Shown in pieces: positions 56,001 to 63,280 of a stretch of 64,000 nt of DNA. Below the pieces are notes generated by a model. It was given only the letters and a program-made list of their open reading frames with translations. It made no database searches and had not been told where the DNA came from. The first letter of the stretch is position 1; every line of letters begins with the position of its first letter. Position numbers and translations under genes: made by a program. Location of the stretch: NCBI GenBank assembly GCA_023667315.1, contig JAMPAI010000002.1, positions 186,001 through 250,000 of the forward strand, in the 5' to 3' direction. The DNA is from Ruminococcus flavefaciens. Its GTDB lineage: Bacteria; Bacteroidota; Bacteroidia; Bacteroidales; P3.

Positions 56001-58919
56001 GTTGCCGTCGGACACGGCCACGTAGGCGGCGGCAGCGAAGGTGGTCCCGGGCTGCATGGGCTTGACCACGTTCATCACCAAGGTCTTGGTGCCGTCGTAG
56101 TAGAAGCCCTGCAGGGGCAGCCTGAGGGTGTTCTCGCCTGCCTTGAAGCGCAGGGTGTCGGCAAAGACGAGGGTGAGGTTTTCCTTTTCCACAAAGTCCT
56201 TGGCCGGGCTTGCAGTGCTTCCGCCAAAAGCCGCAGAGTCGGTGGTTCCCATGTAGATCTTCGTGAATTGCTTGGCCTCGCCCGTGGTGGGGGCGGTGGT
56301 GAAGAGCAGCAGGGTGTCGATGTACATGGCCTTGCCGGTGGCCGGATAGATCATCTGGGCAAAGGCGGAGTTGTCGGCGGTGCGGCTTACGTTAAGCACT
56401 CTGGATTCAGTGGTTTCGGAGACGGATACATTGCTGTAGATCATGCCGTCCCTGATGCCGGCCAGGGTGCGTACCGAACGCGACTTGGATTCCCACGCGT
56501 TGGCGAACTCCAGGGTGAAGGTGTGCATGCCGGTTGTCAGGGCAGCCGTGGTGAAGGTGGTGTCCGAACCGCTGTAGAGATCGGTGCCGGCGGCATCCTT
56601 CAACTTATAGGAAACCGTGCCGATATAGCCGTCGTGCGAGGCTTTCGGCTTGCCCCAGGTCAGCCTGACCGAGCCGTCGGCCTGCGGTTCGGCGGCAGCC
56701 GTTACGGATGTGGGCATATCGGAACCGATCCACGGGCTTATCAACAGATAGCCGTCAGCATCCGCATAGGAGGAATATTTAAGGGAAGCCCCGTATCCGT
56801 TGTACAGCTTGGCCCGGAGGCAATACTGGCCGGCCTTGGGAACCTCGGCCTCGAGATCGAGGGTCGCCCCGGGGGTAAGCCCCGTCTTGACCGCATTGGA
56901 AGGTGTCGGGTTCCACGTTACACGGGTTCCGGAAACCGTTCCGAGATAAAATTCAACGCTGTCTATGCCCGACAATGTGCCGTCGCCCATGGTCTTGGCA
57001 GGCAGGGTCATATTGACAACCGCCTTCAGGGAACCGTCGGTGGCGGCGGCGACACTGTTGAATGTGGCGTAACCCGGCACATCGGGCGGGATGACTTCCT
57101 TTATCTCGATATCATCGATATACATCGGGTTCTCCGCATCTTCCGCACCGATCCAGACAGCCATCTGACCGGTGGCGTCCACGGCATAAAGTGCCTCGAA
57201 TCTCACCCAACCGTCGGCTTCGGCCACATCGCTATATCCTATAAGGGATCCATCGGCATATACATCCACACAATTTGTGGAAGTGGCCTTGTACCAGAAC
57301 GAAATCTGATACCCGGTGCCCTGGCGCACCGAAAGACCCTCTATCTTCAACAGACGGTCTTCGTCATAGTAGTAGTCGCTGGTAAGCCTGTAACCGTAAC
57401 TGCCGGTATGCGCCGTGTCGCGGACACGGCCGCATCCGCCCAATCCGTCAAGGTCTTCGAGCGTGATGTTCTCCATCTTGCCGGATTCATCTTCTTCGAA
57501 TCCGTTCGTATAGGGCAGCTGAACGTTGATCAGGCGCACCTCGGCCATCGATATCGGGGAGGCCTTGCCGGCCTTGTTCTTAAACTGAAGGACGTATGTA
57601 AGCGTTCCTTCGGTTTCGGCAACGGCAATCTCTTCCGTGTATTTCTGTCCGGGAACGGGATTGTTGACGGTCTTCGCCAACGACAGGCTCGTGCTGCCGG
57701 ACTTGTAGATTTCGGCGCTTCCAAGTTCAGCAAGGGGGTCGCCGTTGCGGGTGTATTCCGGTGCGGTGAACCGGGCAATCACGTTCGTGCCGTCGTAGGC
57801 AAGCGCCAGTTCCGCCGCCTCCGGGTTCTCATCCACGAAATAAACGGAAGCCAAGGCCATAGTCTGCGTAAGAGCTCCCAGCTGGACAGAAGTATCCTTT
57901 TCTGCCGGATCCCAGACGGACATATAACCGGCATTTCCTGTTTCATTGATATTGGCCCAATAAATCTTGTCGCTACGGTAATCCCAGGCGGCAGACTGAT
58001 TGTATGTGGCGGTGGGCTGTTTGGTGTCTCCGATCTCTTCCAGCGAATACGTGTCATTTTCCTTCTTCACGGAATATACCTTGCCGTCCGTGCAGATGAT
58101 ATAGAACTTGCCGGTCTTGTCGATGGCCATGGCCACCGGGATATTGGCTGTGGAGATGTCTATCCGGAACGCCTTCCCGAAGACCGCCGTACCCTTGTCG
58201 GCCGAATAGAAAACGATTGAATCCACCGCAGTGTAATCAGCCGTGTATCCGTTCTTCAGGGTATAGACCTTGCCGGAGGAATAGTCGTACGCACAGGCAT
58301 CCGAAATCATCCCTCCCTGGTCGCCGGTTAGATAGGCTTGTGTAAGCTGTGTTGCCTGTTGCGTAAACGGATCGAAAGTGAAATACCCTACTATCGAATT
58401 TCCTGCCGCCCAGATCCCTTCATAGACGGATCCGGTCCACGTTCCCCAATACGGGTGCAGCCTCGTGCCACCCGAAGCGTAAGGAAAGCCGCACGTCGAT
58501 AATGCCGTCCTTACTCCGTCAACATAAACGGCCTTGATCATGTCGTGATTCCTCGAACTTCCCCCCACGAACACATGGGTCTGCCCGGCTGCATCCCCGG
58601 CCTTGGGGGCGGCGGCAAAAGCCTGCTGCATGTAGTCTTTCACCATGTCGAGCTTCTGCCTTTCGGTAAGCGCCCGGTTGTCGAAGTCCACCGAAAGGTT
58701 CCCGGCCCCTATGCCCGGCTTTTTCTCTCCGATCACTTGAACGTTGGCTGTCACCGACCCTTGGGCATCGGACACACGTTCCATCTTCGGGATGATTTGA
58801 TCCATCCTGGCCACCGTGCTCCCGCCGGCAAACTGTTTGGTGAGTTGTTGCGCTCCAACCGGGTTGAACCACAACACTGCGCAAATGAGCATCGCGCAGA
58901 TCCTGTCTGTTCGTTTCAT
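53010..58919 (-). CDS. Giant secreted adhesin-like protein with type IX sorting tail
   Basis: A 1969-residue exported protein. Signal peptide to about 23 (MLICAVLWFNPVGAQ). The N-terminal half includes a beta-propeller-like region (SSGKVYTLKNGYTADYTAV, TGKFYIICTDGKVYSV). A carbohydrate-binding-like jelly-roll segment follows (YTNGFEEDESGKMENITLED ... YQISFWYKA), then carboxypeptidase-regulatory-like domains (GKVVDKGGKALADVAVKADDG), choice-of-anchor J (DDFAISGVDPW ... YLIHPVTKGGGMFTFFVRA), fibronectin-like repeats and a type A sorting domain from about 1893 (KVYPNPSDGLFYLQ ... GMYLIRFVN). It is likely a type IX cargo acting in adhesion or polymer binding; no catalytic motif was found. Its leader is about 220 nt. 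Confidence 0.88.
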   Translation of the reverse strand: MKRTDRICAMLICAVLWFNPVGAQQLTKQFAGGSTVARMDQIIPKMERVSDAQGSVTANVQVIGEKKPGIGAGNLSVDFDNRALTERQKLDMVKDYMQQAFAAAPKAGDAAGQTHVFVGGSSRNHDMIKAVYVDGVRTALSTCGFPYASGGTRLHPYWGTWTGSVYEGIWAAGNSIVGYFTFDPFTQQATQLTQAYLTGDQGGMISDACAYDYSSGKVYTLKNGYTADYTAVDSIVFYSADKGTAVFGKAFRIDISTANIPVAMAIDKTGKFYIICTDGKVYSVKKENDTYSLEEIGDTKQPTATYNQSAAWDYRSDKIYWANINETGNAGYMSVWDPAEKDTSVQLGALTQTMALASVYFVDENPEAAELALAYDGTNVIARFTAPEYTRNGDPLAELGSAEIYKSGSTSLSLAKTVNNPVPGQKYTEEIAVAETEGTLTYVLQFKNKAGKASPISMAEVRLINVQLPYTNGFEEDESGKMENITLEDLDGLGGCGRVRDTAHTGSYGYRLTSDYYYDEDRLLKIEGLSVRQGTGYQISFWYKATSTNCVDVYADGSLIGYSDVAEADGWVRFEALYAVDATGQMAVWIGAEDAENPMYIDDIEIKEVIPPDVPGYATFNSVAAATDGSLKAVVNMTLPAKTMGDGTLSGIDSVEFYLGTVSGTRVTWNPTPSNAVKTGLTPGATLDLEAEVPKAGQYCLRAKLYNGYGASLKYSSYADADGYLLISPWIGSDMPTSVTAAAEPQADGSVRLTWGKPKASHDGYIGTVSYKLKDAAGTDLYSGSDTTFTTAALTTGMHTFTLEFANAWESKSRSVRTLAGIRDGMIYSNVSVSETTESRVLNVSRTADNSAFAQMIYPATGKAMYIDTLLLFTTAPTTGEAKQFTKIYMGTTDSAAFGGSTASPAKDFVEKENLTLVFADTLRFKAGENTLRLPLQGFYYDGTKTLVMNVVKPMQPGTTFAAAAYVAVSDGNMLKYRSTSTSVDFDTVSRYNDYTGTPSGYSVSMVAAPNTNLKTARITVKWQNPEDNTVSAPVAGVSVRIFKPDTVAGKNLDVTVLTGDDGVATFECLPDGKFFVVARKAAYIASQPQELNVATASPVEMEIFIERAAIRKAGGKVVDKGGKALADVAVKADDGVFAAQTTTGQDGRYELDIYGSSEYDLAFEKAGMRPYAMKLGLEEKDTVLADVEMRYDPVPVPMASVAVEDGKAVVKWNKPAASAMMSWVGTVTQIRRLTIDNKTAFKYAQRFTPEDLAALKLGAQPKALRFGFVAGSETAHYSIVLAADTTHEIYRQEVPMDKLRMGEWCNIDIPADKAAIDLTKELWLIVEVAESEDQGYACAATTVGTVAGKGNLMCYQNKWYTINQLFENGAGNMLIRLLVEDASTQIEAANGYRVYRGLLQDDFEDYTLLTQENVKATTYTDADYSGLAFGQYNYAVVADFYGEDLAEPAYTNTLNKDMEFTVSFKVTSNAGSAKGAAVYMVDTGMTRDYEAVVDAEGNALITKKVWRDAYEYEVSLPYHRVVEGVLHLSSDTVLSIKLEEVIVNPELTAEVQGLDVVVNYGVNLHNWSDDVESYDDFAISGVDPWILSEAVAKGGVEGTTWSHSRDPQSWIVMNPSKTQPALSWAPYSGDRYFAAMYNPKAQNNDYLIHPVTKGGGMFTFFVRAVNSQYPESFELVYSTTTSDLNAFQTLPGSTVASFTATNWARGRFTIPENARFIGIHCISNNAFGLLVDDLSYQTEELANPTGYELYLDGVKVKDAAATELTYTFKDLSVGEHKVGVKAIYASGASELVEQTVKVSAEAMPINLKATVEESTAVLTWDMPEGFAPQSYKVFLGNEQKAENLTEKTYTFSDLANGTYTASVVAVYETGESEKASVEFTVNVVVGVEDFDMAPRTKVYPNPSDGLFYLQAAGKGVAEVYTMNGQIIRRMEIPAEGVYTIDLQNRAKGMYLIRFVNNEQSSFFKVVVR

Positions 58920-59145
58920 TTCTTTGGTTTTTAATCAATACTCCGTGAACTTAACTTTTGAATCTATGAGCCTCGCCCCGACCCTTTCCGAAGAACAAAG
59001 CCGTTAACTTTATTCTTGCCTCGGATTGAACCGGTTCTTGACTCTCCGACTCTTTATTTCTCTATAAACTCCTTTTTGCTTATCGCAATCTTTATATAAA
59101 AAAATGCGGAAGCAAGCCCCATGGCCTACTTCAGCACACGGGGTG

Positions 59146-59153
59146 TAAAGATA
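59146..59153 (-). promoter_or_regulatory. -7-like promoter box for the 53.0-kb surface protein gene
   Basis: TATCTTTA on the minus strand, one base off consensus, about 230 bp upstream of the ATG at 58919, giving a long 5' leader. The rest of the 430-bp gap 58920-59350 holds this leader, the divergent ATPase promoter and its repeats. Confidence 0.45.
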
Positions 59154-59239
59154 ATACAAAATTCTCACATAACGAAACTTTTTACGTCAACACAACAATA
59201 ATCTCCCCCTTTTTATGACAACGGTATCTAAAAAATTTA

Positions 59240-59340
59240 CTGTATCTTTGCCTACTCACTCTGCGGATTTTCTTTAAAAATCTGCAATTACTCTGCGGAT
59301 TTTCTTTAAAAATCCGCAACAATAAAAAACAAAGATACAG
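59240..59340 (+). repeat. Inverted repeat enclosing two 32-bp hairpin repeats upstream of an ATPase
   Basis: Outer arms CTGTATCTTTG (59240-59250) and CAAAGATACAG (59330-59340) are an 11-bp perfect inverted repeat; the left arm includes the gene's -7 box TATCTTTG and the right arm mirrors it on the other strand. Inside are two direct repeats (59258-59289 and 59290-59321; 29 of 32 bases alike) beginning ACTCTGCGGATTTTC, each folding into GCGGATTTT/AAAATC(C/T)GC. The right arm ends 10 bp before the ATG. Confidence 0.9.
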
Positions 59341-59350
59341 CATTAATGCC

Positions 59351-60490
59351 ATGTATAACAGAGTATTAAAAATAGAAAATAAATTAGATGAAGCGATGTT
59401 TCTATTTGGCGCACGTCAAGTAGGAAAATCCACCCTTCTGGAAAGCCGTTTCCCAGATGCGGTTTACTTCGACCTGCTTAAACCCGAACTTCGGCAAAGG
59501 CTTCAAAAAGCCCCCTCCCTGTTTGCCGAAATGCTCGAAAGGTATCCGGCCGAAACCTTGGTGATTGTTGATGAAATCCAAAAAGTTCCCTCTTTATTGG
59601 ATGAGATTCACTCGCTGATGGTAAAAAAAGGACTGTACTTTATCCTTAGCGGTTCCAGCGCGAGAAAACTAAAGCGTTCGGGATCCAACACCTTGGGTGG
59701 ACGCGCCATTCCCGAAGTATTATACCCTTTGGTGAGTGCCGAAATACCCGATTTCAACCTAGACAAGGCCTTACAGAACGGAATGATTCCGAGGCATTAC
59801 ATGACACAGGATGCAAGCAAACGACTCAAAGCCTACGTGGAAGTTTACCTACAGGAGGAAATACGGGAAGAGGCCATGCTCAGGGGGGCGTCTTCCTTTA
59901 GTCGATTTATGGAGGTGGCCGCCATTTCAGACTGCGAGATAATCAATTACGAAAACATCGCTTCCGATTGCGGTGTGGCGGCAAACACCGTAAAATCCTA
60001 CTTCCAGATTCTATACGACACCCTTATCGGATACGAGGTGCCGGCCTTTCGGAGAAGCGTAAAACGAAAACTTTTCCATGCTCCCAAATTCTATTATTTC
60101 GATGTGGGGATCGCAAACTATCTGATGGGGCGAAACCATATCCAACCCGGCACCCCCGAATACGGACACGCCTTTGAACACTTCATCATACAGGAACTCA
60201 TTGCCTACATAGGCTACAGCGGCTCCAAAGATAAGCTTTCCTATTGGCGCACGTATTCCGGATTGGAAGTGGATGCGGTTCTCGGCGATGCCAAAGTGGC
60301 TATTGAAATAAAATCCACCGGTGAGATCCAAAGGCGACACCTAAGCGGGCTTAACCGTTTTTTGGAGGAATACCCCAATGCCCGTGCCATCATCGTTTCG
60401 TTAGACAAATTGAGCCGAAAATCGGGCAACATCGAGGTATTCCATGTGTTCGACTTCCTAAAAATGCTTTGGAATGGCGAGATAATATAG
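59351..60490 (+). CDS. AAA ATPase (AAA_14) with DUF4143 nuclease-like domain
   Basis: A 379-residue protein from ATG 59351. Walker A GARQVGKST is at about residues 20-28, Walker B TLVIVDEIQ near 71-79, and the sensor-like LSGSSARKLK follows. The C-terminal DUF4143 part keeps E (HAFEHFIIQEL), E-x-D (GLEVDAV) and E-x-K (IEIK), a PD-(D/E)xK-like set. Same family as the gene at 14.3 kb but clearly different in sequence. It is AT-richer than nearby genes and sits directly behind private repeats. No partner gene is attached. Its role is unknown; proposals for this family include toxin-antitoxin-like or defence functions, none shown here. Confidence 0.9.
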   Translation: MYNRVLKIENKLDEAMFLFGARQVGKSTLLESRFPDAVYFDLLKPELRQRLQKAPSLFAEMLERYPAETLVIVDEIQKVPSLLDEIHSLMVKKGLYFILSGSSARKLKRSGSNTLGGRAIPEVLYPLVSAEIPDFNLDKALQNGMIPRHYMTQDASKRLKAYVEVYLQEEIREEAMLRGASSFSRFMEVAAISDCEIINYENIASDCGVAANTVKSYFQILYDTLIGYEVPAFRRSVKRKLFHAPKFYYFDVGIANYLMGRNHIQPGTPEYGHAFEHFIIQELIAYIGYSGSKDKLSYWRTYSGLEVDAVLGDAKVAIEIKSTGEIQRRHLSGLNRFLEEYPNARAIIVSLDKLSRKSGNIEVFHVFDFLKMLWNGEII

Positions 60491-60500
60491 ATGTAACAAA

Positions 60501-60534
60501 AAAAGTCCGATGCGGAAATCCGCACCGGACTTGA
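60501..60534 (-). terminator. Terminator of the frdB-like remnant
   Basis: AAGTCCG/CGGACTT outer and TGCGGA/TCCGCA inner arms, with a run of seven Ts on the minus strand. It lies 28 bp after the stop of the iron-sulfur subunit fragment and also faces the end of the plus-strand ATPase. Confidence 0.88.
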
Positions 60535-60561
60535 TAAAGAAACGCGGCAGATTGCCCGTTA

Positions 60562-60645
60562 TCAGAAACTTGCCTTGATGAACTCGCGGTTCAGCCTGGC
60601 GATATGCAGAATCTTGATGCCTTTGGGACATTCGGCCTCGCAGGC
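60562..60645 (-). pseudogene. frdB: 3' remnant of succinate dehydrogenase/fumarate reductase iron-sulfur subunit
   Basis: Reading up from a TGA at 60564-60562 the last 27 codons give ACEAECPKGIKILHIARLN then REFIKASF, the C-terminal cluster-binding Cys-Pro segment and tail of FrdB/SdhB. Upstream of about 60645 the similarity stops and the DNA runs into the end of the HigA-like gene. The original stop codon and terminator are kept. An intact copy may exist elsewhere; the other 90 percent of this one is gone, so this is a deletion or recombination scar (or an assembly join). Confidence 0.75.
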
Positions 60646-60662
60646 TTTAGGAGACGGAAGAC

Positions 60663-61104
60663 TTATGGGACAATGCCGTAGAAACGGGCTATTTCCTGCT
60701 TCTCCTGTTCGTTACCGCGCTCGGCAACCCGGACGAGGATTGCCTGCTTGTAACGCCCCCAGTCGAGGGTATCGAAATCTGTATCCCAAAAGAGCGACGG
60801 GCGGATGTTCGGAACTCCGGTAATGGAACGGCTTGCCGCCCGGCTTTTGTGGGTGGCAATTTCATAGAAAGTTTGAAGCACCAGCAACGAGCCCTCTTCG
60901 TAACCGAAAGCCTGTTCTACCTTAAGGGCCATTTCAAGGGTAAGGGCGCGATGACCGGTAATGACGGCGTTCAATGTCTGGCTGTGTTCGCCAATGGATT
61001 GGGCAAAAGCCCGCTGGCAGAGATGCCGTTTCTGCAAATCCCTGCCGATGATTTTTCCAGGATGGAAACCCTCCGGAGAGATCCGGATTTGCCGGACTGA
61101 TCAT
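60663..61104 (-). pseudogene. HigA-like XRE antitoxin fused to DUF6922, frameshifted near its start
   Basis: The long frame (61037-60663) carries an XRE helix-turn-helix (LCQRAFAQSIGEHSQTLNAVI, split across residues) of the HigA type and a C-terminal LFWDTDFDTLDWGRYKQAI-type segment as in DUF6922 proteins. The HigA N-terminus FHPGKIIGRD is present in this frame but has no start codon before an upstream TGA. An ATG at 61104 in the next frame gives MISPANPDLSGG; joining the two needs one G removed from the GGG at 61071-61069, which yields a perfect HigA opening. A real mutation, a sequencing error or initiation from TTG 61037 are all possible. No HigB toxin is adjacent. Confidence 0.72.
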
Positions 61105-61160
61105 GCGGCCGCCACGAGGCAACACGAGGCGGCTGAGACACGGGAAAGTCCTCTGGATTT

Positions 61161-61206
61161 ATACCGAATTTGGAGATTATACCCGCTAAATTCATACCGA
61201 ATTTGG
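61161..61206 (+). repeat. Direct repeat ATACCGAATTTGG upstream of the decayed ATPase
   Basis: Two exact copies at 61161-61173 and 61194-61206 (period 33 bp), followed by TTTGGCGG/TTTGGCGG at about 61202-61217. They precede a -7-like TATTTTCG (61225-61232) and the start codon at 61247, matching the layout of the other ATPase loci. The 61105-61160 stretch before them shows nothing recognisable. Confidence 0.8.
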
Positions 61207-61246
61207 CGGTTTGGCGGTTTTGCCTATTTTCGCAAAAAATAAAACC

Positions 61247-61320
61247 ATGATAAAGCGCATTATCAAAAACTCCATATTGTCGGATTATAGACGCAAAAAG
61301 GCAATCGTGTTGTTGGGATC
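61247..61320 (+). pseudogene. 5' fragment of a DUF4143-family AAA ATPase, cut at Walker A
   Basis: From ATG 61247 the first 25 codons read MIKRIIKNSILSDYRRKKAI then VLLGS, the standard opening of DUF4143 ATPases whose next residues should be xRQxGKTTL. Exactly at the Walker A loop the sequence changes to an AT-rich stretch that holds the promoter of the next ATPase; the frame then closes at 61387, overlapping that gene's start. This is the stump of a fifth ATPase, apparently interrupted by a second cassette. Confidence 0.78.
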
Positions 61321-61352
61321 CGGCCTGTCCTTTTTTTTAGGATATTTTTTGT

Positions 61353-61360
61353 TATTTTTG
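61353..61360 (+). promoter_or_regulatory. -7 promoter box for the 61.4-kb ATPase
   Basis: TATTTTTG, 20 bp upstream of the ATG at 61380, just after the broken end of the truncated ATPase. Confidence 0.65.
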
Positions 61361-61379
61361 TCCCCCAGAAAAGGACACA

Positions 61380-62690
61380 ATGGATAAGGCATATCTAAAA
61401 ACACTGATAGCCACACGTCAGGCGGAATTTCCAACTGACCTCAAGAAGCGGGAAAATCCGTTGCCTGTGGGGGGCGGCAAGATAGTCATCATACCGGGGG
61501 TCAGGAGATGCGGCAAGACATCGAGAATGGAAGCCGTTGTAAATGAACTTCTTGCTAATGGTATAGCCCGCGAGCGATTCCTATGGGTGGGCTTTGATGA
61601 CGAACGTCTTGTCAAGATGACTTCCGACGAACTCAACCTGATTATCGAAGCCTACAGGGAGATGTATCCCGGCATAGAGATGAAGACTGTTTATATGTTT
61701 TTTGATGAGATACAACTTATTGAGAATTGGGAATATTTCATCATGCGCCTGTTCAGGCATCATTCAAAAAACATATACATAAGCGGCAGCAACGCCACCA
61801 TGCTGAGCAGTGAACTTAAGACGGCACTGCGGGGATGGCCCGAGGAAGAAGAAACCCTGCCGCTTTCCTTCAACGAATATTGCCGTTTTCTGGATATCAA
61901 CACCAACAGTTGGCTGGAATCGGACATGGCCAGAATCCGCAATGCCTTCGTTGATTTCAACAACGAGGGGGGATTCCCCGAAGTGGTATTGACAAACAAC
62001 CCTTTCAAGAAAAACAAGATCCTGCAATCCTATTTCGACACCATGCTGTTGAAAGACCTGGCCGAACACTACGGGGTGTCGAACATCGAGGTTCTGCGCT
62101 ATTATCTGAAACGCATCATGGCCAATCTGACCAAACCCACCTCCATACGCGGAATCTATGGCGACATTAAGTCGAAAGGGTTGAAGGTAAGCAAGGACAA
62201 CCTGTACGACTGGGTCGGGTATGCATGCGGCATATTTATGTTTTTCCCGGTGTCCAACTACAGCAAGTCTCTGCAGAAAACCGAGAGTTCGCAACCCAAG
62301 TACTATTGCATCGACAATGGTTTGCGCAATGCCGTTCTTCTTCCGCAGAGCGACGATGCCGGGAAGAAACTTGAAAATACGGTGTTCTTGCAACTGTACA
62401 GACAAAAGACACCGGTCGATCGGATTTTCTATTATCTCGGAAAAAAAGAATGTGACTTTATTGTGCAGCGCGGCACCGACATCCATCAACTCATTCAGGT
62501 GTGTTGGAGCATTGACGAGAATGAATCCAGGGAACGGGAAATAAAGGGACTCTTGGAGGCTTCTTCCGCAACAGGATGTAACAATATGTTGCTTATAACC
62601 GCCGAACAGGAAGAGGAAATCCGTATGGAAGACGGACGGCTCATAAGGGTGGTTCCCGCATGGAAGTGGTCTTTAGGCGGAACGTTTTGA
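61380..62690 (+). CDS. AAA ATPase with DUF4143-like C-terminus
   Basis: A 436-residue protein. Walker A is GVRRCGKTS near 40-48, Walker B VYMFFDEIQ near 103-111, sensor SGSNATML. A central winged-helix-like region follows (FDTMLLKDLAEHYGVSNIEVLRYYLKRI, split). The C-terminal nuclease-like part has E (LENTVFLQLYR) and E-x-D (KKECDFIV), but the usual E-x-K is Q-V-C (IQVCWSI), so cleavage activity is doubtful, as in one branch of the family. It starts right beside the stump of another ATPase and ends exactly where the structured tandem repeats begin (62691). Confidence 0.88.
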   Translation: MDKAYLKTLIATRQAEFPTDLKKRENPLPVGGGKIVIIPGVRRCGKTSRMEAVVNELLANGIARERFLWVGFDDERLVKMTSDELNLIIEAYREMYPGIEMKTVYMFFDEIQLIENWEYFIMRLFRHHSKNIYISGSNATMLSSELKTALRGWPEEEETLPLSFNEYCRFLDINTNSWLESDMARIRNAFVDFNNEGGFPEVVLTNNPFKKNKILQSYFDTMLLKDLAEHYGVSNIEVLRYYLKRIMANLTKPTSIRGIYGDIKSKGLKVSKDNLYDWVGYACGIFMFFPVSNYSKSLQKTESSQPKYYCIDNGLRNAVLLPQSDDAGKKLENTVFLQLYRQKTPVDRIFYYLGKKECDFIVQRGTDIHQLIQVCWSIDENESREREIKGLLEASSATGCNNMLLITAEQEEEIRMEDGRLIRVVPAWKWSLGGTF

Positions 62691-62990
62691 TTCAGCCAAA
62701 CGGGCAGAACCGAGCTCGCTCGGACTATGCCGTGGCGCAAAAACGTGCCTTGAAAAGGAACGTTTTTCTACAGCCGAGAGCAGAGGCCGAACTTGTTCGG
62801 ACTATGCCGAGGCGCGAAAAAGGTCGGTTGAAAACCAACCTTTTTTCTACAGCCGAGAGCAGAGGCCGAACTTGTTCGGACTATGCCGAGGCGCGAAAAA
62901 GGTCGGTTGAAAACCAACCTTTTTACTGAAGCCGGGGGCAGAAGCCAAACTTGCCTGGATTATGCCGAGGCGAATGAAAGACCTCCCGGC
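62691..62990 (+). repeat. 79-bp tandem repeats with two covarying hairpins per unit
   Basis: Units start near 62691 (78 bp), 62769 (79 bp), 62848 (79 bp) and a degenerate partial copy at 62927. Each has a small hairpin (CCGAGC/GCTCGG in unit 1; CCGAAC/GTTCGG in units 2 and 3), then GGACTATGCCG-GGCGC, then a long A-rich hairpin with GAA loop (arms AAAAACGTGCCTT / AAGGAACGTTTTT in unit 1; AAAAAGGTCGGTT / AACCAACCTTTTT in units 2-3). Base changes between units are compensatory. The 79-bp period is not a multiple of three, so the open frame across it is not a repeat protein. Confidence 0.9.
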
Positions 62991-63128
62991 CAAATAACGA
63001 CCGTAAGGCATCGAGAAAGCCGGAATGGCTGTCGGCGCAGTTGTTGTGGTTTATTCCCCAAACCACACTCCCCGCGTAGAACCATACCCCTCCCATCCTC
63101 CCGTAATTTTCTGAATTGAAAATTTTAT

Positions 63129-63178
63129 TATTTTTGTGGCCACTTATTTTGTGGCCGCTTAGGGTTTTTGGCCGCTTA
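63129..63178 (+). repeat. 15-bp direct repeats behind a -7-like box (possible orphan)
   Basis: TTTTGTGGCC(A/G)CTTA occurs at 63132-63146 and 63147-63161, with a shortened copy at 63166-63178; a TATTTTTG box lies at 63129-63136. This is the promoter-plus-private-repeat layout of the ATPase loci but the next gene is an exported protein 100 bp away. The stretch 62991-63128 shows no gene or signal I can name. Confidence 0.7.
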
Positions 63179-63280
63179 AGGAAAAACCGGTGTTTTCCCT
63201 AAGCCGACACGCCTCCCACACCCTTTGTACAGATATACAGACCTGAAAATAACCTATATACTAACCTAAAAAGCTGAATC

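Noticed and set aside
54825-58220. Plus-strand open frame of 1131 codons
   Set aside because: Antisense to the 1969-residue secreted protein, which has a signal peptide, domains and sorting tail; the antisense product has no recognisable features.
62660-62929. Small protein encoded in the tandem repeats
   Set aside because: The 79-bp period shifts the frame each unit, so the peptide is not repeated, while the hairpins are conserved; RNA or DNA structure explains the sequence better.
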